Source: Aeoliella mucimassa
Lineage (GTDB): Bacteria > Planctomycetota > Planctomycetia > Pirellulales > Lacipirellulaceae
Assembly: GCF_007748035.1 (NCBI RefSeq)
Contig: NZ_CP036278.1
Coordinates: 1,178,001-1,242,000 of the forward strand
Length of the DNA: 64,000 nucleotides
Direction of reading: 5' to 3'
Position numbers and translations under genes: made by a program. Position 1 is the stretch's first letter. Each line of letters starts with the position of its first letter. This document shows, in pieces, positions 54,923 to 62,888 of this stretch. The notes under the pieces were generated by a model. That model was not told the DNA's origin, did no database searches, and saw only the letters and a list, made by a program, of their open reading frames with translations.

Positions 54923-55807
54923 GAGTGGGAGTCGTTGGTTCGGAGTGATAGGGAGAGAGGGAGCCGCTGTCAGCATCCTCGGGCAAAGTGGAGAATGTCG
55001 CGGAATTCAGCATCGAAAACCGCAACATACCAGCGATTCGGAAAAAGGCGAAGGGGAGTGCGTGGAACCGGGAAGGGGGAAGTGCGCAGCGGAGGGCGGC
55101 TGGAGCGTTTGCTCGCTGTTTCCACTTCGGCATGCAACATTCCCCATTCCCGTTTCCGAATGCCTGCTGCGGGGGGCGTCTGCGAATAGATTCCCATTTC
55201 CCCAATAAACGATCGGTGGGGGCATTTGATACGCCGACACCTTCCAACGTAACTCGTTGGCTGCGAGCGACTTGCAGACGATCGGATCGACGTAAGTGAG
55301 AATTCAATTTTCCCATGTGGGAATCTATTTTGGGAAGGAATGCGGATTCAGAAGTCCGGAAGGAGCGATTGCTAAAGGTCCAAGAGCCAGCAGCCAACAG
55401 TCAACAGCCAGCGGGGCGGTCGTTCTCAACCGCGCAGCAGACGACGTAAACGCATCGGGCTCGTCCGATCGCATCCGCGGAGTAAGTCGGCAAAAGCAAG
55501 TTTTCAATTGTCGCTGTGTGGTGTGAACATGCGATCACTTACCCATTAGACCAAACGGGGCGCCAATTGCAAGCGAAATATGGGACGTTTTTGACCCACC
55601 ATCGGAGGGCACGGAGGACGTAGAGAAGCAGCCTCCCGCAACTCTGTGTTCTCGGTGGTTCGAGGCCCGTTATGCGAAGTTCCCAAGAATACTCTAGGTC
55701 GCGGTTGCTAGCTGGCGAGTCGGACCATAAGCTGAACAGACTCCTGTTTGCCGCGACGGATCCGCTGCGGCGGCCTTGTCCCCTATCGAAAGTAGCCTGG
55801 TGCGACC
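54923..55807 (+). other. Long intergenic region without a supported gene
   Basis: About 880 bases between pepF and the small membrane protein gene. Short frames occur in both strands but none shows family features or start signals. Two things stand out. A degenerate tRNA 5'-half-like stretch lies on the minus strand near 55525-55566, and an imperfect inverted intergenic repeat lies at 55595-55660. The middle (55010-55260) is purine/pyrimidine-skewed and looks non-coding. Confidence 0.5.
55595..55660. repeat. Intergenic inverted repeat of the 'accacggaggcacggag' type
   Basis: CCACCATCGGAGGGCACGG at the left is an imperfect mirror partner of CTCTGTGTTCTCGGTGG at the right, and GGACGTAGAG with CTCT(GTG) supplies a second arm. 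Such pairs are common between genes in planctomycetes and some other bacteria. Function is unknown; a folded RNA or a DNA-binding site is possible. Confidence 0.45.
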
Positions 55808-56170
55808 ATGAAGTCGGTTGTTGTGGTGATGAATCTGTTAGCGGCCGTCGGGTTCGTTCTATTTGGGGGCTTGGTCACGGAGATTCATGATACCGACAGC
55901 TATAGCACCTACCGCGAGTTTGTGTTTGTCGAAGCGGTCGACGAGAAGGTACTCGAAAGCATCGTAGACCCTGGCACACCCGGAGCCAAAGGGTACGACA
56001 TGTACGAAAGAATCCGCGCTGCCGGTAATGTGGAGAAGTGGGTCGCGCGGCTTGCAATGACCGCTGCAGCGGTGTGTGTACTAAACGCACTGGCCACTAC
56101 AGGTTTCGTGATATCGCCACTAGTGAAAGGGCGGTTTGTTGCCGAGAACAAAGGGGCCGAGGGGGCTTAG
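55808..56170 (+). CDS. Small hypothetical membrane protein
   Basis: 120 residues with two predicted membrane helices (VVMNLLAAVGFVLFGGLV at about 7-24 and AMTAAAVCVLNALATTGFVI near 83-102). A soluble acidic loop of about 55 residues joins them. No family is recognised. The start ATG 55808 follows a CGACC stretch without a clear ribosome-binding site. Codon use matches the neighbours, which supports it being real. Confidence 0.55.
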   Translation: MKSVVVVMNLLAAVGFVLFGGLVTEIHDTDSYSTYREFVFVEAVDEKVLESIVDPGTPGAKGYDMYERIRAAGNVEKWVARLAMTAAAVCVLNALATTGFVISPLVKGRFVAENKGAEGA

Positions 56171-56348
56171 GGGCAAAGCCCAAAGTGCGACTGGGGTCGG
56201 GCTTCCTGCGGAATTCATCAAGTTCCTGCTGGTAAGCGATTCGCTAGCCCTGGCGTGGGGGGCATTGCCGCTTAGAATGGTGGGTTCGCCCTCCGCTCCA
56301 GGCACCGATCATTGCCGCGCGAACCTTCGGAGCAGGGCCTGTGTCGGT

Positions 56349-56370
56349 TCGTCGAGCCAGTTGGCTCGAC
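56349..56370. repeat. Perfect palindrome upstream of the MATE gene
   Basis: CGTCGAGCCA-GT-TGGCTCGACG forms a 10-bp stem with a 2-base spacer, 45 bases before the MATE start. No T tract follows, so it is not a standard terminator. A dimeric regulator site is a possibility. Confidence 0.5.
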
Positions 56371-56414
56371 GCAATGTTCTCGCTTGGAAACACCCCCCGT
56401 AAGTGGCCTTGGTG

Positions 56415-57866
56415 ATGTCGATTGAAAATGCCATAGAGCCACCGGTGGCTTCGGCGGTAATTGCCGAAGAGGTAGAGCGCTCTGCTAGCTGGTGGGGCCG
56501 CCCGGCTGGCGGCCGCGAGGTGCTGAACGTCGCGTTGCCGCTGGTGGTCTCGAGCTTGTCGTGGACCGTGATGACCTTCGTCGATCGCGTGTTGCTCAAA
56601 TGGGAGTCGGGCGACGCCATGGCGGCCGCGTTTGCTGCCGGAACGCTGTGGTTCTCGTCGCTCTGTTTGCCGCTCGGCATCACCATGTATACCAGCACGT
56701 TCGTGTCGCAGTATTTTGGGGCGCAACGTTGGGACCGCATCGGCGTGTCGGTCTGGCAAGGGGTGTGGCTCGCGCTCATGGTGTCGCCAGCCATGTTGCT
56801 CGCGATTGGATTTGCCCCTAGTCTGTTTGACATGGCGGGACATGGCCCCCTCGTGCGCGAATACGAGGTGATTTACTTCCAGGTACTCTGCTGGGGCAGT
56901 CCCGCGATGCTTATCGCCCAGGCGCTGGCTGCTTTCTACAGCGGTCGTGGCAAAACCAAAGTGGTGATGGTCGTCGACTCGTCGGTGGCCGTGCTGAACT
57001 TGGTGCTCGACTGGTGTTTGATTTTTGGGCACCTTGGTTTTCCAGCCCTTGGCATCGCCGGCGCGGCTTGGGCCACCGTCGCTTCGCTATGGGTAAAGGC
57101 CTTGATCTATCTGTTGCTCGTGCTGCAGCCGTCGCACCAGCGAGACTATGGCACCCTGCTCGGCATGCGGTTCGATAGAGATTTGTTCCGCCGGCTGATG
57201 TATTACGGGGGTCCCAGCGGATTGCAACTGCTGCTCGACGTCGCTGGATTCACGTTCTTCATCATGCTGGTTGGACGACTGGGGAACATCGAAGCCGAAG
57301 CCACTAGCATGGCGTTTTCGATCAGCACGCTCGGTTTTATGCCAGTGTGGGGATTCGCGATGGCGACCAGTATTCTTGTCGGGCAGCACCTTGGCGAGAA
57401 CCGCGACGACCTGGCTGCCAGGGCCACTTGGACCTCGCTGCAGTTTGCCATGGGTTACATGGCGGTGATCTCGCTGCTGTACGTTTTCGCGCCCGATGTT
57501 TTTCTGGCGAGCTTCTTTGCAGGCGATCGCACCGGCGAAACCCGCGACATGGTGCATGGCCTATCGGTAACCCTCTTGCGATTCGTGGCCGCTTACAACT
57601 TGCTGGATGCCGCGCTGATGGTGTTCAGCAGTGCGATCAAAGGGGCCGGCGACACCCAGTTCGTGTTGTACACGAGCCTAGTGATGGCCACCTCGTTGGC
57701 GACACTCAGCTACCTGGCGGTCGAGCAATGGCAGCTGGGGGTCTACGGGTGCTGGGCCCTGCTGGCGAGTTGGGTGTGGTGCATGGGCGTGGTGTTCCTG
57801 CTCCGCTTCCTGGCGGGCAAATGGCGTTCGATGCGAGTGATCGAAGCCGCCCCAGCCACCACGTAA
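56415..57866 (+). CDS. MATE family multidrug/cation antiporter
   Basis: About 483 residues from ATG 56415 (MSIENAIEPP). A GTG 12 bases upstream is possible. Twelve membrane helices in two pseudo-repeats are predicted, with the first conserved unit GREVLNVALPLVVSSLSWT and the second starting GGPSGLQLLLDVAGFTFFIM. MATE-type segments MAAAFAAGTLWFSS and GFAMATSILVGQHLGE fit. It exports cationic compounds using Na+ or H+ gradient. The substrate is unknown. Confidence 0.93.
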   Translation: MSIENAIEPPVASAVIAEEVERSASWWGRPAGGREVLNVALPLVVSSLSWTVMTFVDRVLLKWESGDAMAAAFAAGTLWFSSLCLPLGITMYTSTFVSQYFGAQRWDRIGVSVWQGVWLALMVSPAMLLAIGFAPSLFDMAGHGPLVREYEVIYFQVLCWGSPAMLIAQALAAFYSGRGKTKVVMVVDSSVAVLNLVLDWCLIFGHLGFPALGIAGAAWATVASLWVKALIYLLLVLQPSHQRDYGTLLGMRFDRDLFRRLMYYGGPSGLQLLLDVAGFTFFIMLVGRLGNIEAEATSMAFSISTLGFMPVWGFAMATSILVGQHLGENRDDLAARATWTSLQFAMGYMAVISLLYVFAPDVFLASFFAGDRTGETRDMVHGLSVTLLRFVAAYNLLDAALMVFSSAIKGAGDTQFVLYTSLVMATSLATLSYLAVEQWQLGVYGCWALLASWVWCMGVVFLLRFLAGKWRSMRVIEAAPATT

Positions 57867-58028
57867 GTGCCTGCGTGTGCAACTTGCTTAAGCCACAAAT
57901 TGCCTGCGAGCGTAAGCCAGTTCACCGTGGTTCGCACTGCGCTAAGTTATCAGGTGGGTAGCCTTGTGGTATGTTCAGGGTCTGGAAGCAAAATTGCTTG
58001 ATGGCTCCACCACCCCAGGGACATACAG

Positions 58029-58520
58029 ATGAACGCAAAACAGGCGATTGCCGCGACGCTCAATACCAGCAGCATGGTACTCGGCGCTTATATCGGTGAC
58101 CTTACCGACGAAGAACTCATGGAACGCCCCGGCGAAGGGTGCAACCACATTGCCTGGCAGTTGGGGCACCTGATTTCGTCGGAGTGCTACTTGCTTAACT
58201 CGCTGGTCGAGGGAGCCGCTCCCGAGCTGCCAGCGGGCTTCGCCGAGAATCATGCCAAAGAAAAGGGAACCGACGACAACCCTGCGAACTTCTGCACCAA
58301 GCAGCAGTACGAAGAGCTGTTCGAAAACGTGCACGCGGCGACAAAGGCAGCGCTCGAAGGTTTGAGCGAAGCCGATCTCGACGAGCCGCTCACCGGACCG
58401 ATGGCCGAGCGGTTCCCCACCAAGGGGCACATGTGGGTGCTATTGAGCACGCACTGCATGATGCACGCAGGGCAGATCGTGCCGGTGCGTCGTCGGCTCG
58501 GCAAGCCGGTGACCATTTAA
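58029..58520 (+). CDS. DinB-superfamily protein
   Basis: 163 residues, a four-helix bundle. The metal-binding His residues are in NHIAWQLGHLISS (near 40-52) and HCMMHAGQIVPVRR (near 142-155), in the DinB pattern. Members include thiol-dependent transferases. The function here is unknown, but a metal-dependent enzyme is likely. It is separated from the MATE gene by about 160 bases. Confidence 0.92.
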   Translation: MNAKQAIAATLNTSSMVLGAYIGDLTDEELMERPGEGCNHIAWQLGHLISSECYLLNSLVEGAAPELPAGFAENHAKEKGTDDNPANFCTKQQYEELFENVHAATKAALEGLSEADLDEPLTGPMAERFPTKGHMWVLLSTHCMMHAGQIVPVRRRLGKPVTI

Positions 58521-58613
58521 GACGCGTCTTTTGTCACCATCCCAGTCAATTGCTCGTGAAGTGCGGGGAAAAAGGCCTCCGTGCCAGTCCCGCACTTCCG
58601 TATGGGGTTGAGG

Positions 58614-60620
58614 TCACACGCTGGCCGCCGCGAGCGGCTTGGCCCGCGGGGCGGTGTGCGACCAAGCGCCGACGTGACAGACTTCGAGCAAGTCGGGATC
58701 GCTCAAGATCGCCCACTTCTCTTCGCGGCTCAGCTCGTAATCGTATGGCGAGCTGAGCCATTGTCGTACGCGGCGCTCCACTTCCGCGGGGGCGATTTGT
58801 TCGGCCGCGGTCGATTCGAGCAAGTGCCTGTGTTCGGTCACCGCACGGGCGTTCCGCAGGAAGTCGGTAAACTCCAGCGGGCCGGCCGGCTGCAGCTCGG
58901 CCAGGCATTGGTAGCGGTGGAAGCGTCGCACGATGGCTGGGCGATGGCGTTCTTCCGGCACGGTCAGCAGACCCCATCGCTTCACGCGTTCGCCGAACTT
59001 CTGACTGCTCACGAGTACCGACAGCGGTACTGCTAGCGTCAGGCCAACCGTAATCGGTAGTAGCCAGAGCGCGAGCATCGGCGACAACCAAAGCGACAAG
59101 CTGAGTGTTGCGAGTCCCAACGCAGTTTGCCACCAGTGGGTGCTCCAAGCCGCGCCCCACGACAGGCCGTCGGACGAGCGATCTTGCGAGTTCCACTCGA
59201 CCGAGCGATCGCGCAACGTCGACCAGACGAACAGCGAGTGGAAGGTCATCATAATTGGAGCCATGAGTACCGAGAGAGCGAGTTCGGCTACGGTGCTGAG
59301 GGCTAGAAGGATCGGGCCACCAAAGCCGGTGCGGAGTCGCTTGTTGGTTACTGCGAGGGTGTACGATAGCATTCGCGGCAGGAACAACAGCAGCAGTACC
59401 AGACCAAACAGCGAAGCCGACACCCAGCCCGAGACTGGCGACGTGCTGCCTGCGTGCAGGAAGGCGAGCGGGCTGAGCAGTAGGAACATCACCAGCAGCG
59501 GCGACGAGCCATAGGCCATCACTCCAGTGAGGAAGTGAAAGCGGTTCTCGACCGGAATGTTCTTACTCACGATCAACCGCGTGTGCTGCAAGTTGCCTTG
59601 GCACCAACGTTGGTCGCGCTGTGTGTAAGTGGTGAGCGTGGTCGGGGATTGTTCGTAGCTGCCAGCCAGGTCGGCGGCAAGTTGCACTTTGTATCCCGCC
59701 CGACGCATCAGCGCGGCTTCGACGAAGTCGTGGCTCAGGATCTCGCCGCCGAGTGGTTTCTTGCCTGGCAGTTCGCTCAAACCGCAGTAGCGTGTGAACG
59801 CATCGATGCGAATGATCGCGTTGTGCCCCCAGTAGTTGCCCCCGTCGCCAGAGACCCAGGCCAGGCCGACGCTAAGAATCGGTCCGCACAAGCGAGCGAT
59901 AAACTGTTGGCTGCGAGACAGCAGCGAACCGCTACCGAGCGGCAATGGTGGAGTTTGCAGGATGCCGAGTCGACGATCGGCTTCCATGCGGCGGACCATT
60001 TCGTCGAGCGTGCGAGCTTCCATCAGGCTGTCAGCGTCGAGCACTACCATGTAGCGATACGCTGAGCCCCAGCGCTGGCAGAAGTCGGCGATGTTGCCCG
60101 CCTTGCGGCAGGCATTCTTCGGGCGGTGGCGATAAAACACACGCGGCAAGTTGCTGCTGCGTTCGAGTTGCTGCAGGTGAGCTTCTTCGGCGATCCATTT
60201 ATCGGGATCGGTCGAGTCGCTCAGCACGTAAAAGTGGAAGTGATCGGTCAGCCCGGCCTCGGCCAGCGACTCACGCATGGCCGAAAGCCCCGCGAACACG
60301 AACTCGGGATCTTCGTTGTAAACCGGCATCAGGATGGCGGTCATGCAGTTCGGCGTGTCGGCGGTCGACTCGTCGGTTTGGTGGAGCCGACGCCATTTCA
60401 GCCGGTCGGCCACGGTCAGCGCAAAGCCCAAGCAGGCTAGCCCGCACCAAAACGCGAGCCAACCAGTGAGCACAAACAACAAGGTTCCGGCAAGCACGTC
60501 GGCCAGGGTAACTCCATCGATGGTCATGCCTGGGACGACGACGCTCGAAACCGCCGCAGCAAGCAGCAGCGCGACGGTAATCAGACCGAGCCGAGCGAAC
60601 AAGATTTTCCAGCGAGACAT
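58614..60620 (-). CDS. opgH: Glucans biosynthesis glucosyltransferase
   Basis: 668 residues. It polymerises glucose from UDP-glucose on the inner face of the membrane for osmoregulated periplasmic glucans. The GT2 core has AILMPVYNEDPE, the DxD-type VVLDADSLMEA and the QRDQRWCQGNLQH motif (QxxRW class). About seven membrane helices flank it. It is shorter than E. coli OpgH (847 residues) because the long N- and C-terminal extensions are reduced. It is downstream of a small gene and opgG on the same strand. A 10-bp tandem repeat lies just before its start. Confidence 0.94.
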   Translation of the reverse strand: MSRWKILFARLGLITVALLLAAAVSSVVVPGMTIDGVTLADVLAGTLLFVLTGWLAFWCGLACLGFALTVADRLKWRRLHQTDESTADTPNCMTAILMPVYNEDPEFVFAGLSAMRESLAEAGLTDHFHFYVLSDSTDPDKWIAEEAHLQQLERSSNLPRVFYRHRPKNACRKAGNIADFCQRWGSAYRYMVVLDADSLMEARTLDEMVRRMEADRRLGILQTPPLPLGSGSLLSRSQQFIARLCGPILSVGLAWVSGDGGNYWGHNAIIRIDAFTRYCGLSELPGKKPLGGEILSHDFVEAALMRRAGYKVQLAADLAGSYEQSPTTLTTYTQRDQRWCQGNLQHTRLIVSKNIPVENRFHFLTGVMAYGSSPLLVMFLLLSPLAFLHAGSTSPVSGWVSASLFGLVLLLLFLPRMLSYTLAVTNKRLRTGFGGPILLALSTVAELALSVLMAPIMMTFHSLFVWSTLRDRSVEWNSQDRSSDGLSWGAAWSTHWWQTALGLATLSLSLWLSPMLALWLLPITVGLTLAVPLSVLVSSQKFGERVKRWGLLTVPEERHRPAIVRRFHRYQCLAELQPAGPLEFTDFLRNARAVTEHRHLLESTAAEQIAPAEVERRVRQWLSSPYDYELSREEKWAILSDPDLLEVCHVGAWSHTAPRAKPLAAASV

Positions 60621-60640
60621 AGGGAGACCTATTAGGGGGA

Positions 60641-60680
60641 GTGCGGGGGAGTGCGGGGGAGTGCGGGGGAGTGCGGGGGA
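60641..60680. repeat. Four copies of GTGCGGGGGA
   Basis: Perfect direct repeats of ten bases, flanked by partial units (AGGGGGA before and GGGGG after). They lie 20-60 bases upstream of the opgH start, within the 5' leader on the minus strand. The repeat number may vary between strains. Confidence 0.9.
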
Positions 60681-60731
60681 GGGGGCCAGCAGCGCCGACC
60701 ACGACTCAATCGTGGCCGGCGGAACTGGGCT

Positions 60732-61184
60732 TTAGCGAGCGATGATCAAGTAGGCGAGCACCTGGGTGAATGCTTGTCGCCAGAAGTTGGGAGTGACTCC
60801 CTCTACCAGATCGCCGAGCGGTTGGGCCGGCATCTCGCGTTCGCAGCCAGCTGGCACCCACGAAGCAGGACTCGGCGAATGCTCCACGGGTTGTTGGTTG
60901 CCCTCAACCAGACGCTTGGCCGCTTCGCGAATCGAAAGCTCTTCGAGTCCAGCCGCCTTTGCGTGTGGTTCTTTGTAAAGTCGATGCTCCGCATAGCGGA
61001 CGCAGTCGTTGGCGAACTGCGCCAGCCGGTTGGGCTCTCGCAAGCCTTGATGGCGAGCGTAGTCGGCCACCAGCGCTCGGGCGTCTTCGCGTTCTTGTTG
61101 CAACTGCGCGGCCTCCGTGGGGTCGAAAGGAACAACACCCTGCGAAGTGACCGCGAACATGTGATTGTGTTGATTCGTCGTCAT
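60732..61184 (-). CDS. Hypothetical protein between opgG and opgH
   Basis: About 150 residues from ATG 61184, chosen because a purine-rich GAAGAGAGAAGAGAT lies just upstream. A longer frame from 61241 starts in the non-conserved leader. It is soluble and helical, with Glu/Arg-rich segments (AAQLQQEREDARALVADYAR, FANDCVRYAEHRLY). A C-terminal hydrophobic stretch (FTQVLAYLIIAR) may be a membrane-associating helix. Its position between the two glucan genes suggests a role in that pathway, but no family is recognised. Confidence 0.75.
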   Translation of the reverse strand: MTTNQHNHMFAVTSQGVVPFDPTEAAQLQQEREDARALVADYARHQGLREPNRLAQFANDCVRYAEHRLYKEPHAKAAGLEELSIREAAKRLVEGNQQPVEHSPSPASWVPAGCEREMPAQPLGDLVEGVTPNFWRQAFTQVLAYLIIAR

Positions 61185-61289
61185 ATCTCTTCTCTCTTCC
61201 TCAGGCCGGTCATGCATTCCGAGACATGCCGGCGGTAGCAAGGGATCGCCTGTTACTCGGGGGTAGAATTCAGAAGGACTTTTCGTAGC

Positions 61290-62534
61290 TCACTTGTGAG
61301 CGGCTACTTTTGCTTCGCGGGGAGCGAAGCCAGCGGGCAGCTTGGTGCCAAAGGTCAACTCGTATTCAAACTCGATCGGTTGCTCGGGCGAGTGCTTCTT
61401 GGGATCCACCACGTAGTAGGCGCCGATGTTGTCGACTCCTTCGTGCTTGGCATCCAACTCCAGAAGCTCCACTCGCCCGTCGCGCCATACGTCGCCTTTG
61501 CCAGGTTCGACCCACACGTTCGGGCGCAGATGATAGTGGGCTTCTTCGTCGCGGTACTTGTCGAAGTCGCGCTCGGTCTGCAACAAACCAAAGCCGAGCA
61601 GTTGATCGACTTTCCACGACTCGACGTGAGGTTTCTCAGGGCGAGTGAGCGGACGGGTGACCCAATCGCCTTGGTTGCGGTGCACCACCAAGGTGTCGGC
61701 ATCATGCACTTCGGGACGAGTGTCGCCTGTGGGGTGCGATTGCTCGTTCCACATGAACATGCTGGTAATCGGCGCCAGGGCCAGCTTTTGCAAACCGTGA
61801 CGTTGCCACACCTTGGCGGTGACCTGCAAACGCGTTTCTTCGCCCGGGTGAATGGTGAACTCGTAAGCACCTACCACGCCCGGACTATCGAGCAGGGCCC
61901 ACATGCGCACGCTGTTGTCTTGCCGCTTGGCGGCTGGCTTCTCGATCCAAAACTCAATGAAGCGAGGGAACTCCTCGGGCGTGCCGAGTCCGATGTCGAC
62001 GGCCAGGCCGCGGGCCGACGAGCCATACCATTGCTGGCTACCGATGCCGCGGAAGTAGCTGGCACCGAGGAACGACAGGTACTCCGTCTTGTGCTCGTTG
62101 CCAGGCAACTGGGTCAGCAACCGGAGTCCGGCAAACCCACCTCCATCGGCCTTGGCCAGCGGAGCCGACTCGCCGCGGAATTGGAACCATTGATCGCCAA
62201 ACGCGACGTCTTGCACTTGGTCGTCTTCGACCACATGGATCTTCACTGGATACTCATACAGAAATCCAGCAGGGAAGAACTCCATCCAGGTGTCGAGCGA
62301 CTGGTCGCGCCACATCGCGTTCTCGTTGCGCTGGGCGATCAGACGAAACGTGTCGTAATTCAAATCGAGAAACGCATCACCGACGCGAGCCGGCGGAACA
62401 TGTTTGGTTGCGGCCATCTTCTCGGCCATGCGCTCGACGTCGGCCATGCCGAACTCGGCGGAGTTAGCCGGCGCGGTCGCTACGGCAGTAACGACCGCAG
62501 TCGCAATCACTAAGGTTGGCAAGGAACCAAGCAT
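61290..62534 (-). CDS. opgG: Periplasmic glucan biosynthesis protein MdoG/OpgG
   Basis: About 414 residues from ATG 62534, which has GGAG five bases upstream and begins a signal peptide (MLGSLPTLVIATAVVTAVAT). The longer frame to 62609 is less likely. The beta-sandwich core is recognisable in LNYDTFRLIAQRNENAMWRD, FRGIGSQQWYGSSARGLAVD and ITSMFMWNEQSHPTGD. In E. coli the protein has about 511 residues with an Ig-like C-terminal domain. Here the protein stops soon after FEYELTFGTKLP, so that domain seems missing. It acts in release or branching of osmoregulated glucans and heads the opg operon. Confidence 0.92.
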   Translation of the reverse strand: MLGSLPTLVIATAVVTAVATAPANSAEFGMADVERMAEKMAATKHVPPARVGDAFLDLNYDTFRLIAQRNENAMWRDQSLDTWMEFFPAGFLYEYPVKIHVVEDDQVQDVAFGDQWFQFRGESAPLAKADGGGFAGLRLLTQLPGNEHKTEYLSFLGASYFRGIGSQQWYGSSARGLAVDIGLGTPEEFPRFIEFWIEKPAAKRQDNSVRMWALLDSPGVVGAYEFTIHPGEETRLQVTAKVWQRHGLQKLALAPITSMFMWNEQSHPTGDTRPEVHDADTLVVHRNQGDWVTRPLTRPEKPHVESWKVDQLLGFGLLQTERDFDKYRDEEAHYHLRPNVWVEPGKGDVWRDGRVELLELDAKHEGVDNIGAYYVVDPKKHSPEQPIEFEYELTFGTKLPAGFAPREAKVAAHK

Positions 62535-62888
62535 CGGAACTCCATGATTTTCTGTCACGAACTCAAAGCGAATTGCACTTGTGCATGACAGCACGTCGGC
62601 AACTCGCAACGATTGGCATGGAGCCTAAAGCAATTCCAATGCCATAACTTCGTGATAGAAAAACATGCAATTTAGAGATCCACCAACAAGGCCACGGATC
62701 GCCCGCCAAAACCCGCAGCGGAGCTGCAGCGTTTGTTTTAGGAAGAATCGCTAGCGTGCAAATTGGTGGCCGATTGGCTTACTGTAAATCGACCAATCTG
62801 GTTCAACAGCAACCATGTGGTCTGCAAACGGTCAGTCGGATAACCGACCTTCGCTAGCAAGAGGTTTGTGACTCGCGTGTTGCGTGTG
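62535..62888 (-). other. Intergenic region before opgG with a candidate terminator
   Basis: About 350 bases with no supported ORF. A short stem GCAGC-GGA-GCTGC at about 62715-62727, flanked by A-rich and T-rich tracts (about 62708-62740), could terminate transcription from the minus-strand gene at 62889-64000. The rest should contain the opgG promoter; no motif is certain. Confidence 0.4.

Noticed and set aside
60641-60680. Possible CRISPR-like array
   Set aside because: The units are 10 bp, directly adjacent and without spacers, so it is a simple tandem repeat.
61296-62513. Open frame of 405 codons on the plus strand
   Set aside because: It is antisense to opgG, whose family match is clear.
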